A stretch of 31,168 nt of DNA from DASWTL01 sp966250385. Lineage in GTDB: Bacteria; Bacteroidota; Bacteroidia; Sphingobacteriales; Sphingobacteriaceae. The translations under genes and the position numbers were made by a program. Positions within the stretch are counted from its first letter, which is position 1; every line of letters begins with the position of its first letter. The notes under the pieces were generated by a model. It did no database searches and was not told the DNA's origin. It worked only from the letters and a program-made list of their open reading frames with translations. Positions 8,611-16,450 of the stretch are shown here, in pieces. Where the stretch lies: the NCBI GenBank assembly GCA_966250385.1, contig CBINHC010000021.1:1-31168 (forward strand), written 5' to 3'.

Positions 8611-9378
8611 ATGCCCGTGCTATCCGACAGCCTTGTCATTATTCCTACTTATAACGAAAAAGAAAACATCGAACGGATGATCCGCAAGGTGTTCTCACTA
8701 CCGGAAACCTTTCATTTACTGATCATCGACGACGGCTCTCCGGACGGTACGGCAGAGATCATCAAACGGCTTCAGGGGGAGTATCCGGGTCGGTTATTCC
8801 TGGAAGAAAGAAAAGGAAAACAGGGGCTTGGAACGGCCTATATCCATGGTTTCAAATGGGCGTTGCAGCGCCCGTACCAGTTCATATTTGAAATGGACTG
8901 TGACTTCTCCCATAACCCCGAGGACCTGACCCGGCTGAAACAGGCCTGCGCAGAAGGAGCCGACCTGGCCATCGGTTCCCGGTATGTCAAGGGAGTTAAC
9001 GTGGTCAACTGGCCGATGAGCAGGGTCCTGATGTCCTACTTCGCATCCAAGTACGTGCAGGTGATCACCGGCATTCCGATTCATGATGCCACCGCCGGGT
9101 TCAAATGCTACCGCCGAAGGGTCCTCGAAACGATCGACCTGGACAGGATCCGCTTCGTCGGGTACGCCTTCCAGATCGAGATGAAGTTTACGGCTATCCA
9201 GCACGGGTTCAAAGTGGTGGAGGTTCCGATCATCTTCACGGACCGCACAGAAGGCACCTCGAAGATGAGCACGAAGATCTTCCGTGAGGCATTCCTCGGG
9301 GTGATCCAGATGAAGCTGACCAGCTTGTTCAGGAAATACCCGCATGCGGCTTCAGCCGGCTCACCGGAGGCTTCCTGA
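8611..9378 (+). CDS. Polyprenol-monophosphate mannose synthase-like glycosyltransferase (GT2)
   Basis: Predicted transfer of a sugar, typically mannose from GDP-mannose, to a polyprenyl phosphate on the cytoplasmic membrane face. The 255 residues are a single GT-A domain. It opens with VIIPTYNEKENIERMI, then the nucleotide-binding IDDGSPDGT, the DxD-like metal motif in EMDCDFSHNP, and the family segment FVGYAFQIEMKF. There is no C-terminal membrane domain, as in soluble dolichol-phosphate mannosyltransferase-type enzymes. I take the ATG at 8611 over an in-frame TTG one codon earlier. A near-consensus -7 element, TATCTTCG (8592-8599), follows the upstream terminator, so the gene probably has its own promoter. 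Confidence 0.87.
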   Translation: MPVLSDSLVIIPTYNEKENIERMIRKVFSLPETFHLLIIDDGSPDGTAEIIKRLQGEYPGRLFLEERKGKQGLGTAYIHGFKWALQRPYQFIFEMDCDFSHNPEDLTRLKQACAEGADLAIGSRYVKGVNVVNWPMSRVLMSYFASKYVQVITGIPIHDATAGFKCYRRRVLETIDLDRIRFVGYAFQIEMKFTAIQHGFKVVEVPIIFTDRTEGTSKMSTKIFREAFLGVIQMKLTSLFRKYPHAASAGSPEAS

Positions 9379-9445
9379 AACTTTCCTGCCGGAGCAGGGT
9401 TAAAAAAACGTTATATCATGCTTTTATAAGGATAGTTCACGCACC

Positions 9446-10303
9446 ATGAGAATCACTGACCGCTTGTTTCTGATTGCTGCCTTTGCCGTGACGGCGGGCT
9501 GCGGAAGCCGGAAGGACCTGGCGTCCGCCGGATCTGTTTTCGCCAGTAAGCCGGAGATCACTACCCTCCGGGTGCGCCTGAACGAGGCATCCGGTATTGC
9601 GGACTGTACGAAAGACCGGAATTCCCTCTGGGTCATCGAAGACAGCGGCAATCCTCCCGACCTGCTGCTACTCCGGAAGGACGGAAGCTCCGTAAAGCGG
9701 TTTCCGCTCCGGGGTGCGACCAGCACCGACTGGGAGGAGATGATCCTGGTGGACGGCGATATCTATATCGCTGACACGGGCGACAATTTCAGGCGCCGGA
9801 AGTCATGTACGATCTACCGGTTCGCGGAACCGGATCCCGCCGCCGACAGCATTGTGAACTACCAGACGATCCGCTTTGCCTATCCCGACAGGCCTCACGA
9901 CGCGGAGGCGTTACTGGTCGATCCTGAAACCCGGGACGTGTTCATTATTACCAAACGCGACCAGCGTTCCATCGTCTACAAACTCGCCTATCCGTACAGT
10001 GATATGAAGACCGACACCCTGGTCAGGGTGATGAAACTGCCGTATAACGGCGTGACTGGAGCCACGATCAGCAAGGACGGAAGAGAAATCGTCGTCAGGA
10101 CCTACGGCGAGATCTTCCACTACCCGCGCCGGGAGAACCAGTCCATCGACCAGGCGCTGTCCGGCAAACCCCGTCAGCTCCGCCACCGGATGGAGCCGCA
10201 GGGCGAATCCGTTGCCTTCGCCGATGACATGTCCGGGTATTATACGCTGAGCGAAAAAGGACTGAGCCGCTCGGTCCGCCTGTTATTTTACCCACGAAAA
10301 TAA
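9446..10303 (+). CDS. Putative lipoprotein, 285 aa, probable beta-propeller
   Basis: I do not recognise a named family. The N-terminus MRITDRLFLIAAFAVTAGCGS is a lipoprotein signal with lipobox TAGC (C19), so the mature protein should be lipidated. The body shows recurrent short strands with aspartate turns (EDSGNPPDLLLLRKDG, VDGDIYIADTGDNFRR, VDPETRDVFIITKRD), suggesting an NHL/propeller-like fold. Homologous-looking proteins are usually annotated only as hypothetical. The ATG at 9446 is supported by the signal peptide. It sits between the glycosyltransferase (67-bp gap) and an MFS permease with its own promoter. Confidence 0.75.
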   Translation: MRITDRLFLIAAFAVTAGCGSRKDLASAGSVFASKPEITTLRVRLNEASGIADCTKDRNSLWVIEDSGNPPDLLLLRKDGSSVKRFPLRGATSTDWEEMILVDGDIYIADTGDNFRRRKSCTIYRFAEPDPAADSIVNYQTIRFAYPDRPHDAEALLVDPETRDVFIITKRDQRSIVYKLAYPYSDMKTDTLVRVMKLPYNGVTGATISKDGREIVVRTYGEIFHYPRRENQSIDQALSGKPRQLRHRMEPQGESVAFADDMSGYYTLSEKGLSRSVRLLFYPRK

Positions 10304-10327
10304 GGGACCGGGGCAACCAGCGGACGA

Positions 10328-10357
10328 TTTGCCCGACGGGATCTTTTCCGTACTTTG
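10328..10357 (+). promoter_or_regulatory. Possible promoter of the MFS permease gene
   Basis: TTTG (10328-10331) is followed after 19 bases by TACTTTG (10351-10357), a slightly shortened match to TAnnTTTG. Transcription would begin about seven bases before the ATG at 10369, giving a very short leader. Confidence 0.5.
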
Positions 10358-10368
10358 TCCAGGATTCC

Positions 10369-11550
10369 ATGCAGCACCCCAGAGAAAAGCGCCTCAGTAC
10401 GGGAGTCATCCTGCTGATCATCGTACTCGCCCAGTTCTTCGGAACCTCGGTATGGTTTGCGACGAACGCGGTTCTCGGCGAAATCACCGGGCTTTACCAT
10501 TTGCCGGCAGACGTGCTGGGGATTCTGACCTCTTCGGTCCAGTTCGGCTTTATATCCGGCACACTTGTTTTTGCGCTACTCCAGCTGGCGGACCGGTACC
10601 CGCCCTCACGGGTGTTTTTTTCCTGCGCCCTGGTAGCCGCCGCCTCGAACCTGGCGGTCCTCGGGGCGGAAGATTTCACCTCCCTGCTCCTGCTCCGCTC
10701 GCTGACCGGGTTCTCCCTGGCCGGCATTTACCCCGTCGGTATGAAGATCGCCGCCGATCACCATGAAAAAGGCCTTGGCCGCGCACTGGGTTTCCTGGTG
10801 GGCGCGCTGGTCATCGGAACTTCCTTTCCGCATCTCCTGAAAGCGTTTACCGGCCTGTTTAACTGGGAGGGAGTTTTGATCTGGACCTCGGTCCTGGCGG
10901 CAGCCGGTGGCATACTCATCCTGCTCCTGGTACCGGACGGCCCGTACCGCAAGCCGGGATCGCGGATGCAGCTCAGGACAGTTGGCAGCATCTTCAGAAT
11001 CCGGGAATTCCGCGCTGCGGCCTTCGGCTACTTTGGCCATATGTGGGAACTGTATACCTTCTGGGCATTCATACCCGTCATCCTGACCAGCTATCAGGAA
11101 CCCCATGCAAGCTGGTCCGTGGCGTTGCTATCGTTCCTGCTCGTATTTGCAGGCTTTCCCGCGTGCGTGGCCGGGGGATACATGTCCGGGCGCATCGGGA
11201 GTTTCCGCACTGCACGGGCCGTGTTATTCATTTCCATGCTCTGCTGCCTGTTCTCGCCGGTAGCCTTCCTTCTTCCCCCCGGTTTGTTCCTGGCGTTCCT
11301 CGCGCTATGGTCTATGGCAGTCATCGCCGATTCGCCGCAGTTTTCAACGCTCGTGGCCGGTGCAGCCCCCGCAGAGTCCCGGGGCACCGCCCTGACCATG
11401 GTGAACTGCCTGGGATTCTCCATAACGATCGTCAGCATCATGGTGCTGACGTGGCTGAAGGGTTTCGTTCCGGCGGACAAGCTGTACCTTTTCCTGGCAA
11501 TCGGTCCGATCCTGGGATTGCTGGCCATGCGGCGGGGAACGGTCCGTTGA
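10369..11550 (+). CDS. MFS transporter, 393 aa
   Basis: Inner-membrane permease of the major facilitator superfamily with about 12 hydrophobic helices along 393 residues. The first helix is followed by AQFFGTSVWFATNAVL. The usual MFS loop motif between helices 2 and 3 is only weakly recognisable (LADRYPPSRVFF). SLAGIYPVGMKIAADHHEKGLGRALG resembles the helix 4-5 region of MFS proteins. Substrate cannot be assigned from sequence. The start ATG at 10369 gives a cytoplasmic basic N-terminus (MQHPREKR), consistent with inside-positive topology. The upstream lipoprotein gap is 65 bp and contains a plausible promoter. Confidence 0.85.
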   Translation: MQHPREKRLSTGVILLIIVLAQFFGTSVWFATNAVLGEITGLYHLPADVLGILTSSVQFGFISGTLVFALLQLADRYPPSRVFFSCALVAAASNLAVLGAEDFTSLLLLRSLTGFSLAGIYPVGMKIAADHHEKGLGRALGFLVGALVIGTSFPHLLKAFTGLFNWEGVLIWTSVLAAAGGILILLLVPDGPYRKPGSRMQLRTVGSIFRIREFRAAAFGYFGHMWELYTFWAFIPVILTSYQEPHASWSVALLSFLLVFAGFPACVAGGYMSGRIGSFRTARAVLFISMLCCLFSPVAFLLPPGLFLAFLALWSMAVIADSPQFSTLVAGAAPAESRGTALTMVNCLGFSITIVSIMVLTWLKGFVPADKLYLFLAIGPILGLLAMRRGTVR

Positions 11551-11601
11551 TCCGGTCGCAGGGTGCGGTTTCGGCGCTCCGGCCCTGCCCGGTTACCATC
11601 G

Positions 11602-11631
11602 TTCGCAATTAAGTCTAAACTCTTACTTTTA
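11602..11631 (+). promoter_or_regulatory. Possible promoter of the M16 peptidase pair
   Basis: TTCG (11602-11605) is followed after 18 bases by TACTTTTA (11624-11631), each one base off the Bacteroidota -33 and -7 consensus. The inferred start near 11637 leaves a leader of about 28 bases to the ATG at 11665. Confidence 0.5.
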
Positions 11632-11664
11632 CGTCCTGTTAATACTAGCACCAAACCTATTTAT

Positions 11665-12903
11665 ATGGTATCATTTGAACGCTTCACCCTAACCAACGGC
11701 CTTAAGGTCGTCGTCCACGAGGATCACACAACGCCCATGGCAGTCGTCAATATCCTTTATGACGTGGGGGCACGGGATGAGGATCCTGAAAAAACGGGTT
11801 TTGCACACTTGTTTGAACACCTGATGTTCGGGGGATCGGTCAATATCCCTTCCTATGACGAACCCCTGCAGCGCGTCGGCGGCGAAAACAACGCCTTCAC
11901 CAGCAATGACATCACCAACTATTATATCCAGGTACCGGCCGCAAATGTCGAAACGGCGTTCTGGCTTGAAAGCGACCGGATGCTCAGCCTGGCCTTTTCG
12001 GAGAAAAGCCTTGACGTACAGCGGAACGTGGTCTGCGAGGAGTTCAAGCAGCGCTATCTGAATCAGCCCTACGGCGACGTCTGGCTGCGTCTCCGGCCCC
12101 TGGCCTACAAGACCCACCCCTACCGGTGGGCCACGATCGGGGAAAAGCTGGAGCATATCGAACAGGCATCCATGGAAGATGTGAAAAGCTTTTTTGCGAA
12201 ACACTACAGCCCTTCCAATGCGATCATGGTGGTCGCCGGGGCTGTTAGAACCGAAGTAGTGAAGCAGCTGGCCGAAAAATGGTTCGCCCCGATTCCGGCC
12301 GGAACAAAATATCACCGGGAGCTGCCGGCCGAACCGCCGCAGACCGAAGAACGGCGGGAGGTGGTTCATGCACCGGTGCCGGTGAGCGCGATCTATATCG
12401 CCTTCCATATGGAGTCCCGGATGGAACCGAGCTATTACTATGCTGACCTAATCTCGGATATTCTCTCCCGGGGTAACTCTTCCCGGCTCTACCGGCAGCT
12501 GATCAAGGAGCAGAAACAGTTCAGCGAGATCAATGCGTACCTGACCGGCAGCCTCGACAAGGGCCTGTTCGTCATTGAAGGAAAGCCGGTTGCCGGAATC
12601 CCGATCGAAGAAGCCGAAGCAGCCATCTGGGCGGAACTTGAAAAACTGAAGAACGAGCCCGTCGGCGCCGAGGAACTGACCAAGGTTCAGAACAAGGTCG
12701 AATCCACGATGGTCTTTGCCGAGATGAGCCTGCTGGACAAGGCCATGAACCTGGCCTATTTCGAACTGCTCGGCGATGCCGGACAGCTGAATTCGGAAAC
12801 CGACCGGTATCTGCAGGTCACTGCCGGCGATCTGCAGGAAGAAGCGCAGCGGATCTTCCGGAAAACCAATGCTTCCACCCTTCATTATTTAGCACAGCAA
12901 TAA
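11665..12903 (+). CDS. M16 family zinc metallopeptidase, catalytic subunit
   Basis: A 412-residue peptidase of the insulinase/processing-peptidase family (M16B-like). The inverted zinc motif HxxEH is intact as H48-L-F-E51-H52 in AHLFEHLMFGG, and the third ligand glutamate is E125 or E126 in VVCEEFKQRY, at the family's usual distance. The N-terminal sequence FTLTNGLKVVVHEDHTTPMAVVNI is typical for the family. There is no signal peptide at the ATG chosen (11665); a longer frame from 11563 adds 34 residues without family resemblance. It is followed after one base by a second M16 gene lacking the zinc motif. The two probably form a heterodimer like mitochondrial MPP or known two-gene bacterial M16B enzymes. 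Confidence 0.94.
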   Translation: MVSFERFTLTNGLKVVVHEDHTTPMAVVNILYDVGARDEDPEKTGFAHLFEHLMFGGSVNIPSYDEPLQRVGGENNAFTSNDITNYYIQVPAANVETAFWLESDRMLSLAFSEKSLDVQRNVVCEEFKQRYLNQPYGDVWLRLRPLAYKTHPYRWATIGEKLEHIEQASMEDVKSFFAKHYSPSNAIMVVAGAVRTEVVKQLAEKWFAPIPAGTKYHRELPAEPPQTEERREVVHAPVPVSAIYIAFHMESRMEPSYYYADLISDILSRGNSSRLYRQLIKEQKQFSEINAYLTGSLDKGLFVIEGKPVAGIPIEEAEAAIWAELEKLKNEPVGAEELTKVQNKVESTMVFAEMSLLDKAMNLAYFELLGDAGQLNSETDRYLQVTAGDLQEEAQRIFRKTNASTLHYLAQQ

Positions 12904-12904
12904 T

Positions 12905-14179
12905 ATGTTAGACAGAACAGCAGCACCTGCCTACCGGCAGGTTGACCAGATAAACTTCATTCCCGCAAAAGAATACACGCTCGACAACGGTCTCCGCCTC
13001 CACGTGGTGGACGCTGGCGAACAGGACCTGGTGCGGATCGAGTTCATTTTCGACAATGTGGCCTGGCAGCCGGAAAAGCCCCTGCAGGCCTTTGCGGTAA
13101 GCTCCATGCTGACCGACGGGACCACGCAGATGACCGGCGCACAGATCGCCGAAAAGATCGACTACTACGGTGCCTTCCTTCAGGCTGACTACAACTATGA
13201 CAACTCGACCGTCACCCTGTACTCCCTGAACAAGCACCTCTCCAACACCCTGCCGCTGGTCCGGTCCATCCTCACGGACTCGATTTTCCCGCAGGAGGAA
13301 CTGGATACATTTGTCCGGAACCATAAGCAGAGTCTGAGTGTCAACCTGGAGAAGAATGACTTTGTCGGCCGCAGGCAGTTCAATCATGCGCTGTTCGGAA
13401 ACTCGCTGTACGGGTACACCATAGAGGCGTCCGATTACGACCAGGTGACCCGGGAACAGCTCCTGGAGTATTACCATACGGCCTACCAGCTCAGCAACTG
13501 CACCATCGTCGTATCCGGCAAGGTGACCTATGAGACGACCTCCATCCTCAACGAGCTGTTCGGAAAGGAGCCGTTGAGTACCCCGCAGGCAACGCCTAAC
13601 CAGTTCGCTTTCGGCGAAGTGCCGGGCCGTGAATATTACATTGAACGGCCGGAAGCGCTTCAGTCCGCCATCCGGATCGGAAAGGTGTCCATAAACCGTA
13701 CGCATCCTGATTTCGCAGGCCTTCAGGTGGTAAACACGATTCTCGGCGGCTATTTCGGGTCCCGGCTGATGGCGAATATCCGGGAGGACAAGGGTTTTAC
13801 CTACGGGATCGGATCCGCCCTGGTTTCCCTGCGCAGCAGCGGCTACTTCTTTATCGCAACGGAGGTGGGCGTGGACGTTTGCTCAGCGGCCCTGACGGAA
13901 ATTGAAAAGGAGATCACCATCCTGAAGACAGAGCTGGTTCGGGAAGAAGAACTCGCTCTGGTGCGCAACTACATGCTGGGTTCCCTGCTCGGCGGTCTTG
14001 AAAATGCATTCTCCCACGCGGATAAGTTCAAAAACATTTATCCGTACGGTCTGGGCTACGATTATTATGACCGGTACATCCGGACTGTGGAAACGATAAC
14101 GCCGGAGGAAGTCCAGCAGCTGGCGAACAAATACCTGGACCTGGAATCGCTGAACCGTGTAATTGTCGGAAAAAAGTGA
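12905..14179 (+). CDS. M16 family peptidase-like, non-catalytic partner subunit
   Basis: A 424-residue M16 protein without the HxxEH motif. The corresponding region reads KPLQAFAVSSMLTDGTTQ, so it cannot bind zinc in the usual way. The C-terminal half keeps the substrate-clamping signature GYFGSRLMANIREDKGFTYG, with the conserved R and Y that M16 partner subunits contribute. The ATG at 12905 lies one base after the upstream stop, which implies translational coupling and roughly equal amounts of both chains. Function is inferred as the regulatory half of a two-chain M16 peptidase acting on peptides. No signal peptide is seen. Confidence 0.92.
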   Translation: MLDRTAAPAYRQVDQINFIPAKEYTLDNGLRLHVVDAGEQDLVRIEFIFDNVAWQPEKPLQAFAVSSMLTDGTTQMTGAQIAEKIDYYGAFLQADYNYDNSTVTLYSLNKHLSNTLPLVRSILTDSIFPQEELDTFVRNHKQSLSVNLEKNDFVGRRQFNHALFGNSLYGYTIEASDYDQVTREQLLEYYHTAYQLSNCTIVVSGKVTYETTSILNELFGKEPLSTPQATPNQFAFGEVPGREYYIERPEALQSAIRIGKVSINRTHPDFAGLQVVNTILGGYFGSRLMANIREDKGFTYGIGSALVSLRSSGYFFIATEVGVDVCSAALTEIEKEITILKTELVREEELALVRNYMLGSLLGGLENAFSHADKFKNIYPYGLGYDYYDRYIRTVETITPEEVQQLANKYLDLESLNRVIVGKK

Positions 14180-14217
14180 GAATTGAACCATGTTTTTGAT
14201 AGCCTGAGATTTCCCGA

Positions 14218-14603
14218 ATGGTAGCAGATACAGGAATTCTCATTGAGCACCTCCGTGCAAAAGATAACCTGTCTTCCAATCTTTATAGGTTCCCGGAAAT
14301 TGAAGACATCCATATTTCTGCTGTTCCTGTGTATGAACTGCATGTGGGAGCAACTACCATGGATAAGAAAGCGCACGTCGAAACGATCACCGAAAGCTTC
14401 ACGGTCCTTCCTTTCACAAATGCGATTGCTCTGAAACTGCATAAGTATACCATAACCTTCGCCTGAAAGATCAGATGATTGAGTTTAGAGATATTTTCAT
14501 AGCCGCCACATGCATAGTTAACGAGCTACCCGTTGTTACCTTGAATAAGAAGCACTTCAGTCGGGTACCCGGTTTGAAAATTCATGGTATTGTTAACCTA
14601 TAG
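14218..14603 (+). pseudogene. Decayed VapC-type PIN-domain toxin
   Basis: The first frame (14218-14466) starts MVADTGILIEHLRAK and runs through ISAVPVYELHVGA to LPFTNAIALK. It contains the PIN acidic residues D4 and E40. At about 14437-14444 the reading frame breaks. The rest continues in another frame from 14445 (VYHNLRLKDQMIEF) through FRDIFIAATC and VVTLNKKHFSRVPGLKI to a TAG at 14601-14603. Joining the two frames gives about 127 residues, the normal VapC size. The join is one base short and the second frame also carries a TAA at 14442-14444, so at least two lesions exist. VapC toxins are RNA-cleaving members of toxin-antitoxin pairs; no intact antitoxin is present. The stretch looks more AT-rich than its neighbours, compatible with horizontal origin. 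Confidence 0.82.
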
Positions 14604-14764
14604 CCAATGAACAACGGCTCAAGCCATAAGAATAATGCTTGATTAAGTTGGCCAAGATCGTCTAAGTTTCCGGTTATTTAGTTCTCCGATACGGGGGCTC
14701 AGGAGTAACAAAAGCCCTGGCGGTTCTTTATACTTTCCGGCATCCTCTCTGACGAAGCATCTGG

Positions 14765-14829
14765 CCGGCAAATGATAAGTTTGTAGTACCATTCAACAAA
14801 TTTCATTACCTTTGTCCGGCAAATAATAA
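14765..14829 (+). repeat. Near-identical 14-bp direct repeats flanking the guaB promoter
   Basis: CCGGCAAATGATAA (14765-14778) and CCGGCAAATAATAA (14816-14829) match at 13 of 14 positions, 51 bp apart. One copy lies just upstream of the -33 region and the other just downstream of the -7 element, over the expected transcription start. This could be an operator pair or a chance or duplicated segment. The regulator is unknown. Confidence 0.55.
14780..14814 (+). promoter_or_regulatory. guaB promoter
   Basis: TACCTTTG (14807-14814) matches the -7 consensus TAnnTTTG fully. TTTG (14780-14783) lies 23 bases upstream as a -33 candidate, slightly wide. The expected start near 14820 gives a leader of about 27 bases. 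The region from 14604 to 14779 between the pseudogene and this promoter holds no gene that I can see. Confidence 0.68.
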
Positions 14830-14846
14830 ATCCTAATTATTTGTCC

Positions 14847-16316
14847 ATGCAACTCGATCCCGAAAAATTCGTCGCTGAAGGTCTTACTTACGATGACGTC
14901 CTTCTCATCCCATCCTATTCTGAAGTTCTGCCCCGTGATGTAGATACCCGAACGTATCTCACGAAAAAGATCCGTCTCAATGTGCCGATCGTTTCTGCCG
15001 CCATGGATACGGTGACCGAAGCTGAGCTGGCTATCGCCATTGCGCAGTCGGGCGGTATCGGTATGCTCCATAAGAACATGAGCATCCAGCGCCAGGCTGA
15101 GGAGGTCCGTAAAGTAAAGCGTTCAGAGAGCGGTATGATCCAGGATCCGGTAACCCTCCGGGAAGATGCGGTGCTGGGCGACGCCTTCAAGATCATGAAG
15201 GAATTCCGGATCGGCGGCATTCCCGTAGTTGACCATGATCACCGCCTGGTCGGCATTATCACCAACCGGGACCTTCGTTTTGAAAAAGATCCGAATCGGC
15301 CGGTACAGGAAGTGATGACCCGCACCAACCTCGTAACTGCAGTGGGCGGAACAACCCTGGGTCAGGCGGAAGAGATCCTTCAGGAAAAAAAGATTGAAAA
15401 ACTGCCCGTAGTTGACGGACAGGGAATGCTGATCGGACTGATCACTTATAAGGATATCCAGAAGTTCAAGAACTACCCGACAGCCTGTAAGGACGAGCAT
15501 GGCCGCCTTCGGGTTGGCGCAGCGGTGGGCGTTACTGCGGACACCATGGAGCGGGTTGACGCCCTGGTAAAAGCAGGCGTGGACGTCATTGCCATCGATA
15601 CCGCGCACGGTCATTCGAAAGGGGTGATCGACAAGCTGAAAGAAGTTAAAGCGAAATATCCTGACCTGCAGGTGATCGCAGGTAATATTGCGACCGGTGA
15701 TGCGGCACGGGCGCTTGCTGATGCGGGAGCCGATGCGGTCAAAGTCGGGATCGGTCCCGGTTCCATCTGTACGACCCGGATCATCGCAGGTGTCGGCGTT
15801 CCCCAGCTATATGCCGTTTATGAATGTGCCAAGGCCCTGATCGGCCGGGATGTTCCGGTCATCGCGGACGGCGGTATCAAGCATACCGGTGATATCTCCA
15901 AGGCGATCGCTGCCGGCGCAAGTTCCATCATGGCCGGTTCCCTGTTTGCCGGGGTGGAAGAATCACCGGGCGAAACCATCATTTACGAAGGACGGAAGTT
16001 CAAGTCATACCGCGGAATGGGCTCCATTGAAGCCATGGAATCCGGATCGAAGGACCGCTATTTCCAGGATGTGGAAGACGATATCAAGAAACTGGTCCCG
16101 GAAGGCATCGTCGGCCGCGTTCCGTATAAAGGAACCCTGTCCGAGGTCATGTACCAGTACATCGGCGGCCTGAGGGCCAGCATGGGATATTGCGGCGCAG
16201 CCACGATCCAGGATCTGCAGAAAGCCAGGTTCGTCAGGATTACAGCTGCCGGGATGCGGGAAAGCCATCCGCACGATATCACCATCACCAAGGAAGCTCC
16301 GAACTACTCCCGTTAA
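14847..16316 (+). CDS. guaB: Inosine-5'-monophosphate dehydrogenase
   Basis: Oxidises IMP to XMP with NAD+, the committed step of GMP synthesis, in the cytoplasm. The 489 residues show the usual order: N-terminal barrel start (GLTYDDVLLIPSYSEVLP), a CBS-domain pair inserted at about 95-215 (DPVTLREDA to LIGLITYKDI), then the rest of the barrel. The catalytic cysteine is C308 in GIGPGSICTTRIIAG. The mobile-flap region follows in KSYRGMGSIEAM, and VGRVPYKG lies near the C-terminus. All key residues are present. I use the ATG at 14847 rather than the TTG two codons earlier. It has its own promoter and a terminator, so it is monocistronic. Confidence 0.97.
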   Translation: MQLDPEKFVAEGLTYDDVLLIPSYSEVLPRDVDTRTYLTKKIRLNVPIVSAAMDTVTEAELAIAIAQSGGIGMLHKNMSIQRQAEEVRKVKRSESGMIQDPVTLREDAVLGDAFKIMKEFRIGGIPVVDHDHRLVGIITNRDLRFEKDPNRPVQEVMTRTNLVTAVGGTTLGQAEEILQEKKIEKLPVVDGQGMLIGLITYKDIQKFKNYPTACKDEHGRLRVGAAVGVTADTMERVDALVKAGVDVIAIDTAHGHSKGVIDKLKEVKAKYPDLQVIAGNIATGDAARALADAGADAVKVGIGPGSICTTRIIAGVGVPQLYAVYECAKALIGRDVPVIADGGIKHTGDISKAIAAGASSIMAGSLFAGVEESPGETIIYEGRKFKSYRGMGSIEAMESGSKDRYFQDVEDDIKKLVPEGIVGRVPYKGTLSEVMYQYIGGLRASMGYCGAATIQDLQKARFVRITAAGMRESHPHDITITKEAPNYSR

Positions 16317-16327
16317 TACAGCATTCA

Positions 16328-16351
16328 AGGCGCCCGAGAGGCGCCTTTTTT
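16328..16351 (+). terminator. Intrinsic terminator after guaB
   Basis: AGGCGCC (16328-16334) and GGCGCCT (16340-16346) form a GC-rich 7-bp stem with a 5-base loop, followed by six Ts. It begins 11 bases after the guaB stop codon. Confidence 0.92.
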
Positions 16352-16450
16352 CATGGCCGTCAGCAGCGGAAGGGCCGTCCGCCGCGGTCCAGGCGCAATT
16401 TTTGGTTTGGTTCTTGTTTTGGTATGCGAAACACACATTCAGGACTGCCA

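Noticed and set aside
11563..11664. N-terminal extension of the catalytic M16 subunit from an upstream ATG.
   Set aside because: The extra 34 residues do not resemble the family or a signal peptide, and the likely promoter lies inside this stretch.
14180..14220. Possible antitoxin remnant: a short frame ending FDSLRFPEW with its TAG overlapping the VapC relic start codon.
   Set aside because: The overlap geometry is typical of toxin-antitoxin pairs, but only about 13 codons exist after an upstream stop, too few to assign a family.
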